From Cryobacterium zongtaii (lineage in GTDB: Bacteria > Actinomycetota > Actinomycetes > Actinomycetales > Microbacteriaceae): a stretch of 64,000 nucleotides of DNA. The stretch is from contig NZ_PPXD01000005.1 in assembly GCF_002909375.1 (NCBI RefSeq), forward strand, positions 62,001-126,000, read 5' to 3'. Below are positions 16,281 through 24,100 of this stretch, one piece after another. The first letter of the stretch is position 1. Each line of letters starts with the position of its first letter. Position numbers and translations under genes: made by a program. A model generated the notes under the pieces. That model saw nothing but the letters and a program-made list of their open reading frames with translations. It was not told the DNA's origin and searched no databases.

Positions 16281-17831
16281 CTACTTGCCCTTGAGCGAGC
16301 GCTCCTCGCGTTCGATCTCCTCGCGGCGGGTCGCGTCGACGATGAGCTTGGCGTTGATGCCCACCAGGGAGTGGCGGCGACCGTAGGCGAAGTAGACGAC
16401 GAAGCCGAGGGCCAGCCAAACCGCGAAACGCGCCCAGGTGAGGGTGGTGAGGTTCAGCATCAGCCAGAAGCAGAGCACTGCCGAGAGGATCGGCAGGAAC
16501 GGCGACAGCGGCACCTTGAACGAGCGCTTGAGGTCGGGCCGCTTCTTGCGCAGCACCACGACGGCGATGCTCACGAGCACGAACGCCGACAGGGTGCCGA
16601 TGTTGATCATCTCTTCGAGCACACCCACGTCGGTGAGTCCGGCGATCAGCGCGACCGCCGCGCCGGTGATGATCTGGATGCGCACCGGCGTGCGGCGCTT
16701 TTCCGAGGTGACGCTGAGCCAACGCGGCAGCAGGCCGTCGCGGCTCATGGCGAACAGCACCCGCGAGAGCCCGAGCAGCAGCACCATGATCACCGTGGTG
16801 AGGCCGGCCAGGATGCCGATGGAGATGACCTGGGCGGCCCAGCCGGCGCCCACGGCGATGAAGGCGGTGGCCAGCGACGCGTTGGGGTCATCGGCGAGCA
16901 CGGTGTACGGCACCATGCCGGTGAGTACGAGGCTGACACCGACATAGAGCACGGTGACGATGGCCAGGCCGGCGAAGATGCCGCGCGGCAGGGTCTTCTG
17001 CGGGTTCTTGACCTCTTCGGCGCTGGTGGCAACCACGTCAAAGCCGATGAAGGCGAAGAACACCAGGGAGGCGCCGGCGAGCAGGCCGAAGATGCCGTAC
17101 TGCGCCGGGGCGGCGCCGGTCATGAACGAGAACAGCGACTGGGTCCAGACGTCGCTGCCGACGCCATCCGTGGTGGGCACCGACTCGGGGATGAACGGCG
17201 AGTAGTTGGCCGGGTTGATGAAGAACGCGCCGACGACGATGACGAAGAGCACGATCGCCACCTTGATGATGGTGAACACGCTGGCGACGCGGGCGGAGAG
17301 CTGGGTGCCCAGCACCAACAGAGTGGTGAAGACGGCAACGATCACGAACGCGCCCCAGCTCACGTCGAGCCCGATCACGTTGATGGTGGCGGGGATGTCC
17401 CAGTTCCAGAGGGCGAAGACGTTACTGAGGTAGATGCCCCAGTACTTGGCGATCACTGCCGCGGCGGTGAGCATCTCCAGGATCAGGTCCCAGCCGATGA
17501 TCCAGGCCAACAACTCGCCCAGGGTGGCGTAGGTGAAGGTGTACGCGGAGCCGGCCACGGGCACGGCGGAGGCGAACTCGGCGTAACACATGATCGCGAG
17601 GGCGCAGGTGACGGCGGCGAGCACGAAGGCGAGCGTCACGGATGGTCCGGCGTAGCTGCCGGCGGCCTTGGCACCGACCGAGAAGATACCGGCGCCGACG
17701 GCGACCGCGACTCCCATGATCATCAGGTCCCAGGTGCCGAGGGTGCGTTTAAGGCTGTGCCCCTTTTCCAGGGAATCCTCGATCGATGACTCGATGCTCT
17801 TCGTGCGCCAGAGACTCATGGGGGTGTCCAT
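16281..17831 (-). CDS. APC family amino acid permease (cationic amino acid transporter-like)
   Basis: A 516-residue membrane transporter with about 12-14 hydrophobic segments. Conserved APC features are the unwound first helix VAVGAGIFSVG, the cytoplasmic signature FIGFDVVATSAEEVKNPQKT, and SRVLFAMSRDGLLPRW. This pattern resembles YfnA/CAT-type amino acid-proton symporters. The cytosolic ends are charged (N-terminal SLEKGHSLKRTLGTWD; C-terminal EEIEREERSLKGK). Start choice between 17831 and an in-frame ATG at 17819 is uncertain, as neither has a strong ribosome site. The amino acid transported cannot be read from the sequence. Confidence 0.92.
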   Translation of the reverse strand: MDTPMSLWRTKSIESSIEDSLEKGHSLKRTLGTWDLMIMGVAVAVGAGIFSVGAKAAGSYAGPSVTLAFVLAAVTCALAIMCYAEFASAVPVAGSAYTFTYATLGELLAWIIGWDLILEMLTAAAVIAKYWGIYLSNVFALWNWDIPATINVIGLDVSWGAFVIVAVFTTLLVLGTQLSARVASVFTIIKVAIVLFVIVVGAFFINPANYSPFIPESVPTTDGVGSDVWTQSLFSFMTGAAPAQYGIFGLLAGASLVFFAFIGFDVVATSAEEVKNPQKTLPRGIFAGLAIVTVLYVGVSLVLTGMVPYTVLADDPNASLATAFIAVGAGWAAQVISIGILAGLTTVIMVLLLGLSRVLFAMSRDGLLPRWLSVTSEKRRTPVRIQIITGAAVALIAGLTDVGVLEEMINIGTLSAFVLVSIAVVVLRKKRPDLKRSFKVPLSPFLPILSAVLCFWLMLNLTTLTWARFAVWLALGFVVYFAYGRRHSLVGINAKLIVDATRREEIEREERSLKGK

Positions 17832-18076
17832 TCCGTGTAAAGCTCAAGTTTAGGGCGACACGTCCACCAGTGGCAGACCAAAAGTCCCAACCCGGCGCTG
17901 CAGAGCCCTGCCGGCCGGGCCGGGCCCGGCAAGCGATACCGATTCGGGTGCCGGTGCAACCTCAATGTTTCGTGAGTTTCCCTGCAGGCGCGCCGGCTCG
18001 TGGCTACCGTGGAATGGTCGTCCGGTTCACCCGGCCGGCGAACACGATCGTGAACACCGATGACAGGGAGAGAACC

Positions 18077-18631
18077 ATGACGACCACCGAGCTTTCCGGC
18101 AAGCGCATCGCTTTTCTACTCACCGATGGCTACGAAGACAGCGAACTGTCCAGCCCCTGGCAGGCCGTGACGGATGCCGGCGCCACCGCCGTGCTGGTAT
18201 CCCCCGCCACCGAAAGCGTCACGGGCAAGAAGGGCCACTCGCAGTACGTCGACCTGGCCGTCGCCGAGGCCAACGCCGACGACTTCGACGCTCTCGTGCT
18301 GCCCGGCGGCGTCGTCAATGCCGATCACCTGCGCATGGACGAGGACGCGGTCTCCTTCACCCGGGACTTCTTCGCCGCGCACAAGCCGGTGTCGGCGATC
18401 TGCCACGCCGCCTGGATCCTGATCGAGGCCGGCGTGGTGGAGGGGCGCACGCTCACCTCGTATCCGAGCCTGAAGACCGACCTGCAGAACGCCGGGGCCA
18501 CCTGGGTCGATGAGGAAGTGGTGGTGGACCAGGGCCTGGTCTCCAGCCGCACCCCCGCCGACCTGCCGGCGTTCAACGCCAAGGTGATCGAAGAGGCGCG
18601 CGAAGGCACCCACGCGGGGCAGACGCTGTAG
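18077..18631 (+). CDS. DJ-1/PfpI family protein (type 1 glutamine amidotransferase-like)
   Basis: A 184-residue DJ-1/PfpI fold protein. The nucleophile elbow with the reactive cysteine is in VSAICHAAWIL, preceded by the acidic partner region FLLTDGYEDSEL and LVLPGGVVNADHLR. Members of this subfamily (general stress protein 18-like, YhbO-like) act as stress-induced deglycases, glyoxalases or chaperones; proteolysis is doubtful. The ATG at 18077 has GGGAGAG upstream. It is convergent with the fructosamine kinase-like gene, which also handles glycation damage, so the two may share a repair role (inference). Confidence 0.9.
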   Translation: MTTTELSGKRIAFLLTDGYEDSELSSPWQAVTDAGATAVLVSPATESVTGKKGHSQYVDLAVAEANADDFDALVLPGGVVNADHLRMDEDAVSFTRDFFAAHKPVSAICHAAWILIEAGVVEGRTLTSYPSLKTDLQNAGATWVDEEVVVDQGLVSSRTPADLPAFNAKVIEEAREGTHAGQTL

Positions 18632-18647
18632 CCCTCACCCCGGCCGG

Positions 18648-19463
18648 TCACTCCGCGGGCGGGTGGGCGGCGGGTAGCTCGAGCACGGCTTCGGCGGCCT
18701 GCTCGAGTGCCCGGCCGTACGCCGCGCCGTGTCCGGCCGCGTGCACGGCCAGCGGATGCAGCTGGTGCAGCGGCGTACGCGCCCGCCAGCCCGGCACCAG
18801 CCGCGATGCCGACTCGTAGCCCGCGGTGATCTCCTCGAGGTACGGGCAGCCGAACAGGGCGAGCATCGCCAGGTCGGTTTCGCGGTGGCCGCCGTGCGCG
18901 GCCGGGTCGATCAGCACGACCCCGTCGGCGGACCACAACACGTTGCCGGTCCACAGGTCGCCGTGTATCCGGGCCGGCGGGGCGCCGTCATCGAAGTCGC
19001 CGGCCTCGATGCGCGCGCAGGCCGCGTGCACGGCCTCGGCCTGCCGGGCCGTGATCCCGCCCACGTCGACGGCGATATCCAGGTACGGCAGCACCCGGTA
19101 GCGGGCGTAGAACACTCCCCAGTCGCTCTCGTAAGCGCTGGGGAGGCTCCGATTACCGATGAACAACGGGCCGCTCCAGTTGTCGGGTGGGGCACCGAAC
19201 GCCGCGGCGCCGGCCGAGTGGGTCACCGACAGCTCCGCGCCGAACGCTCGCGCGGCCGACCGGCTGGGTGGCACCTCGTCGATGGTCTCCAGCACGATGT
19301 GCCCGGGCTCGAGGTCGAGCACCTGGGCGGTGCGCACTCCCCCGGGTATCGCCAGCCAAGCCAGGCCGGCGGCCTCGGCCTCGAAGAAGCCGGAGGGGGC
19401 ACCGTGGTGCCGCTTGTCGAAGCCCCGCGGGTCGCCGCCGGGTGAGCTGACGAAGTCATTCAT
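18648..19463 (-). CDS. Fructosamine kinase family protein
   Basis: A 271-residue member of the fructosamine/ketosamine-3-kinase family, which phosphorylates sugars attached to amines and lets glycated molecules break down. The kinase-like fold shows the catalytic loop RIHGDLWTGNVLW and the metal-binding VVLIDPAAHGGHRETDLAML, with AGLAWLAIPGGVRTAQVLDL in the N-lobe. The ATG at 19463 fits the family length. It lies 16 bases from the converging DJ-1/PfpI gene. The target (protein, free amino acid or a catabolic fructosamine) is unknown. Confidence 0.9.
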   Translation of the reverse strand: MNDFVSSPGGDPRGFDKRHHGAPSGFFEAEAAGLAWLAIPGGVRTAQVLDLEPGHIVLETIDEVPPSRSAARAFGAELSVTHSAGAAAFGAPPDNWSGPLFIGNRSLPSAYESDWGVFYARYRVLPYLDIAVDVGGITARQAEAVHAACARIEAGDFDDGAPPARIHGDLWTGNVLWSADGVVLIDPAAHGGHRETDLAMLALFGCPYLEEITAGYESASRLVPGWRARTPLHQLHPLAVHAAGHGAAYGRALEQAAEAVLELPAAHPPAE

Positions 19464-19513
19464 CCCTCCACTCTTACCGCTTGCCCCGTCCGGCGCTACG
19501 GGGAGACCGGTGC

Positions 19514-19558
19514 GTCAAGGAATGCTTGACAGAACTTCGCTGTCAATGCATCCTTGAC
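19514..19558 (+). promoter_or_regulatory. Two tandem palindromes GTCAA-N7-TTGAC overlapping the start region
   Basis: Two perfect-armed 17 bp palindromes occur at 19514-19530 and 19542-19558, with start-to-start spacing of 28 bases. The second ends two bases before the ATG at 19561. The TTGACA at 19526-19531 could be a -35 element, with CATCCT at 19549-19554 as a weak -10 at 17 bp spacing. That would place transcription start at about the A of the ATG, giving a leaderless mRNA; no Shine-Dalgarno sequence is present. A repressor bound here would cover both promoter elements. The HTH protein of the same operon is the obvious candidate (inference). Confidence 0.65.
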
Positions 19559-19560
19559 AC

Positions 19561-19884
19561 ATGAACACAAAGAGTTCCCTTTCCCGCCCGCGCTGGTATG
19601 CCGCGGCCGTGGTCGGCGGAGTGGTGGCGATCGCCGCACTCTCCACCGCGGCCATCCTCGTCGACCACGACCCGGCCGACTCCGTCTTGGGCTTCCTCAC
19701 CGGAATGCTCAGCGTTCTGCTGGTCACCGTCATCCTGTGGACCGAGATCGGCCGCCAGAGGGTGGCCAGGCTGCGCGACACCGTGGCACTCGACAACCTG
19801 GAACCGCTGCGCGACGCGACCGACGCCGAAAGTGCGGGACAGCGGCTTGGCCAACGTCGTGACCAGCGGACGGACGAGCGATGA
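19561..19884 (+). CDS. Small membrane protein of unknown function
   Basis: A 107-residue protein that I do not recognise. After a short basic N-terminus (MNTKSSLSRPRW) it has two hydrophobic segments, roughly residues 13-34 (AAAVVGGVVAIAALSTAAIL) and 42-61 (VLGFLTGMLSVLLVTVILW). A charged cytosolic tail rich in Arg, Asp and Gln follows. It starts right after two tandem palindromes, probably from a leaderless transcript. Its stop overlaps the start of the HTH gene by four bases (ATGA), so the two products are made together. The layout suggests a membrane component working with the regulator. Confidence 0.75.
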   Translation: MNTKSSLSRPRWYAAAVVGGVVAIAALSTAAILVDHDPADSVLGFLTGMLSVLLVTVILWTEIGRQRVARLRDTVALDNLEPLRDATDAESAGQRLGQRRDQRTDER

Positions 19885-20513
19885 CGGCGCCGACACCCGA
19901 ACATTCACCGACGTCGCTGACGGCCGCAGAGGCCGCCGCGGTGCGCGACGCGGTCGCCGAAGCGGTGCTCGGCAGCCCGACCGGTCTCCGCGCCGACCTC
20001 GAGAGCGACCCGGATGCGTACCTCCGTCTGGTCGGTGCCAGCCGCACCGCCGCGGAGGAAACCAGCCGATTGCTGCGGGACTCGATCAACGGCGCGCGGG
20101 CCGCCGGGCACAGCTGGGACGCCCTGGGCCGGGTGCTCGGGGTAAGCCGGCAGGCCGCCCAGCAGCGATTCTCCTCGGCGAGCCAAACAGGCTCCGCCGG
20201 CCCGGCCGCGGCCGCACACGACGGCGAGCCCGGGCATCCGCGCCGCAAGGTGCTCAGCCCGGTCACCGCGTTCGACGAGATGGCCATACTGGCGATCGAG
20301 GGCCGCCGCGGCTGGCACGTCGTGGATTACGGCACGCTCTACCACGTGCTGGAGGCCTCGGACCGGCAGTGGGAGCACCGCCGGCTGCTGTGGACACCGG
20401 GAAACGCGGCTAGACGACACCTCGAGGCCGAGGGCTGGCGTCTGGTGGGCGAGACGACGTTCCCGTGGGGTTATTACACCCGGGCACTGGACTCGGCGGC
20501 CGAGCCGGCCTGA
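19881..20513 (+). CDS. Helix-turn-helix protein, probable transcriptional regulator
   Basis: A 210-residue protein. A helix-turn-helix lies at about residues 75-98 (AGHSWDALGRVLGVSRQAAQQRF), the 'is this the right site' type of HTH common in small actinobacterial regulators. An Ala-rich linker leads to a C-terminal alpha+beta domain (residues ~120-205: VTAFDEMAILAIEGRRGWHV, LEAEGWRLVGETTFPWGYY) that I cannot place in a named family. The gene overlaps the small membrane protein gene by four bases. The two palindromes upstream of the operon are its likely binding sites, which would make it autoregulatory. A terminator follows at 20546-20580. Confidence 0.78.
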   Translation: MTAPTPEHSPTSLTAAEAAAVRDAVAEAVLGSPTGLRADLESDPDAYLRLVGASRTAAEETSRLLRDSINGARAAGHSWDALGRVLGVSRQAAQQRFSSASQTGSAGPAAAAHDGEPGHPRRKVLSPVTAFDEMAILAIEGRRGWHVVDYGTLYHVLEASDRQWEHRRLLWTPGNAARRHLEAEGWRLVGETTFPWGYYTRALDSAAEPA

Positions 20514-20545
20514 CAGCGGCGGCCTGACGGCATCCGGGGTACACA

Positions 20546-20580
20546 AAACGGGCCGCCACCTCAAGGGTGACGGCCCGTTT
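20546..20580. terminator. Hairpin terminator between HTH gene and rpsO
   Basis: 15-base arms (20546-20560 and 20566-20580) with one mismatch and a 5-base loop; the arm core is AAACGGGCCG. The minus-strand exit has TTTTGTGT, fitting a terminator for rpsO. The plus-strand side also has a short T run, so it may serve both converging genes. Confidence 0.85.
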
Positions 20581-20620
20581 CGAAGAAGATCGCGTTATCA
20601 GCGAACCATTCGGCTACTAC

Positions 20621-20890
20621 CTAGCGGCGCAGGCCGAGACGCTCGATGAGCGAGCGGTAGCGGCTGATGTCCACGTCGGACAGGTAGCCGAGCAGACGGC
20701 GACGCTGACCAACCAGGAGGAGCAGGCCACGACGCGAGTGGTGGTCGTGCTTGTGCTCTTTGAGGTGCTCCGTGAGGTCAAGAATGCGCTGCGTGAGCAT
20801 TGCAATCTGGACTTCGGGGGAACCCGTGTCGCCCGGGTGGGTAGCGTACTTTTCGATGATCGCCTTCTTAGCATTAGCTTCGAGTGCCAT
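20621..20890 (-). CDS. rpsO: 30S ribosomal protein S15
   Basis: The 89-residue S15 of the small subunit, which binds 16S rRNA helices 20-22 and the S6:S18 pair. Family landmarks are clear: [14 protein letters not shown] appears as [20 protein letters not shown], followed by [20 protein letters not shown] and the C-terminal [13 protein letters not shown]. The ATG at 20890 has AAAGGGG upstream. In most bacteria rpsO directly precedes pnp; here pnp is on the same strand about 12 kb away, with a terminator just after rpsO, so the two are not co-transcribed. Confidence 0.98.
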   Translation of the reverse strand: MALEANAKKAIIEKYATHPGDTGSPEVQIAMLTQRILDLTEHLKEHKHDHHSRRGLLLLVGQRRRLLGYLSDVDISRYRSLIERLGLRR

Positions 20891-21175
20891 AGATGGGATC
20901 CCCTTTCTCTCACTGCGCGGTGCTCGGGGCAGAATGCCTGAGCTCTCTTTATCCGCGGCCGTTGAACGGCAACCTCAAGATCTTAGCAGAGTTCGGCCAC
21001 CCCGTTCGGATCGGGGTTCCCCTCCCCGGCGGGAGCGCGGGCGTGACACCGGACACACCGGTTCGTTCGGGCACGGGGTGCACCACGTCGGGCTCACACT
21101 CGCCGATGATTGAATGGTCCCCCGCACGGGGGCCGAGTAACACCAGCACCAACCCGTACGACACGAGGAGCACCC

Positions 21176-24100
21176 ATGGATTCGACCGGCCCGGACTCGA
21201 CCACCCTGGACTCAGCTGCACCAAACTCGACCGCACTGGACTCGACCGCACTGAATACGGGCCGCCCGGCCACGAACGGCGACATCACCATCTCGCTCAC
21301 CGCGACGCCGGTGCTCAGCTATGCCCTGGCGCACAATCGCATCAACGTGGTCGGCCGGGTGGGCGTCGACAACCGCGGGCCCGCCGTGCGGGAGGCCGTG
21401 CTGCGGCTCGAGGTGTTCAGCGCCGGCGACACCCTCGGCACCGCCCGTGATCTGCTCGTGGACCTCGCCGCTGAGCGCACCTTGACCTTTACGGATGTCT
21501 CCCTGACCGTCGACCCCGCCGCGATGCTGCTCATCGAGGAGCAGCGCCCGGCCGAGATCCGGGCCAGCCTGCTCGTGGCCGGCGTCGTCGTCGCCGAGGC
21601 GGGCGAGCCCATCCAGCTGCTCGCCGCCCAGCAGTGGATCGCCCAGCCGGTGGACCTGGCGCTGGAGATGCTCTCGGCGCACGTGCTGCCCAACCACCCC
21701 GAGATAGCCACCCTGCTCGCCGAGGCCGCTGCCGCGCTCGAGGCCCGCACCGGGTCGGCGGCCATGCCCGGCTACCAGTCGGGCCCGGACAGGGTCGACC
21801 AGGTGGTCGAGGCGGTGTTCGTGGCCATGCGGGCCCGCACCATCCGCTACGCCACCCCGCCGGCCAGCTGGTCCGACGACGGCCAGAAGGTGCGCACGCC
21901 CGGCGAGGTGCTGGGCACCACGACCGGCGAGGGCACGTCGGGTGGCGTCGGCACCTGCCTCGACACCGTCGTGGTGATGGCCGCCGCCCTCGAGCAGGCC
22001 GGGTTGCATCCGCTGCTCTGGGTGGTCGCCGGGCACGCATTCCTCGGCTACTGGCGCGAAGAGGAGACCCTCGGCGCGCCCGCGCTCACCGACGTGGCCG
22101 AGGTGATCAACCTCATCGATCTCGACCTGATCCGGCTCGTGGAGACCACCCAGGTCACCGACCGTGACACCGGCACTCCGGTCACCTTCGCCCAGGCCCA
22201 GCGCTCGCCGTATCTGGACTGGCTCGCGGACCTGGCCACCGTGATCGGAGTGGTCGACGTGGTGCAGTCGCGGCGCACCCACATCCTGCCGCTGCCGGCG
22301 CGCACCGTGACCGGCGACGGCACCGTGGTCGTCACCGAATACCGGCCGGCCGGGGCCTCGCCCGGCGGGCCCGTCGCCGTCAATGAAACGGATGCGGCCG
22401 CGAAAGATGCGGCCGACGCGGCCACCGCAGCCGCCCCGTCCGGCCACTCCTCGAGCACGCCGCCGCGTATCTCGCAGTGGAAGAACGCCCTGCTCGACCT
22501 GAGCTTGCGCAACCGGCTGATCAACTTCACCGAACGCGGCGCCCTGGCCCTGACGGTGCCCGACCAGCACCTGGCCGGCGTCGAAGACCTCGTCACCGAT
22601 GGTGCCGGGCTGACCCTGCTGCCCGCCGACCGGATGACGACGACCGACCGGGAGCGCGGCATCCGATTCGGCCGGGATCTGCCCGCCGACCAGCTCGCGG
22701 CCCTGCTCGCCGACAAAAAGGCCGTGTACGCCGACGTCACCGACGCCGCCTACGCCACCAAGCTGCGGGCGCTGGCCTACAAGGCCCGCACCGTGGTGCA
22801 GGAGACCGGCGCCAACAATCTCTACCTGGCCTTCGGCTCGCTGGTCTGGACCGCGAACGACCGGGAGCTCCGCAGCCCCCTGGTGCTCGTTCCGGTGGTG
22901 CTCGAACCGGCCGGCCGCGGGGGCGACTACCGGGTCCGGCTCGACGAGGCCGGGGCGTCCACGCCCAACTACTGCCTGCTCGAGAAGCTTCGGCAGCTGC
23001 ACGGCCTCACGATCGACGGCCTGGCGACCCCGGCCGCCGACGCGACCGGAATCGACCTGGCCGCCGCGTTCCGCGCCACCCGCGAGGCGCTGCTGGCGGC
23101 CGGTTTGCCCTACCGGGTCGAGGAGACCCTCGACCTGTCGATCCTGCAGTTCGCCAAGTTCCGCCTCTGGAAGGACCTCGACGAGAACTGGCAAACCCTG
23201 GCCGAGAACTCCCTGGTGAGCCACCTCGTGCATACCCCCACCCAGCCGTTCGTCGACCCGGTGGCCCTGCCTGCGCCCGCCGACCTCGATGCTCTCGGCG
23301 CCGAGTGCCCGGTGCCCGGCGACTCGTCGCAGCTGGCCGCCGTGGCCGAGGCCATCGCCGAGCGCACCTTCGTGCTCGAGGGCCCACCCGGCACCGGCAA
23401 GTCGCAGACCATCACCAACCTCCTCACCCGCGCGGTCTATGAGGGAAAGAAGGTGCTGTTCGTCGCGGAAAAACGCGCGGCCCTGCAGGTGGTGCAGGCC
23501 CGGCTGAACGAGGTGGGCATGGGCCCGTTCGCGCTCGACCTGCACGACAAGGCCAGCAAGCCCGCCACGGTGCGAGCCCAAATCCGGCAGGCTCTCGAAC
23601 ACGAGGTGACGGTGGACGGCCAGGGGCTGAAGAACGACCTCGACGTGCTCGGCACCGCCCGGCGCAGCCTGGCCAGGTACACCGATAGGTTGCACGAACA
23701 GAACGGCGCCGGCCTGTCCTTCTACTCCGCCCGCACCGCACAGCTCACCGCCGACGTCGACGTGCGGGCCCTGCCCGTGCCGGCCGACCTGCCCGCGCGC
23801 ATCACGGCCGACGAGCTCGACGAGCTGCGGCGGATGCTGCGGGATCTGCCCGATGTGACCGATCCGGCCCGGCCGCGGCCGCAGCATCCGTGGGCGTTCA
23901 TCACCACGCCGCCCGCCGGCCCCCTCGACCTGGCGACCGTTGCCCGCGCCGCGCTGGAGCTCGACGAAGCCCTGGCCGTGCTCCCCCGCGCCGACGAGAC
24001 GGCCGGCTCTGGCGCCGCGGCGAGCGTCGTGGCCGCCGCGGCGAGCCCTACCGAATTCGTCACGTTGAGCAGTCTCGCCGCCGCCGACCGGGTGCCGCTG

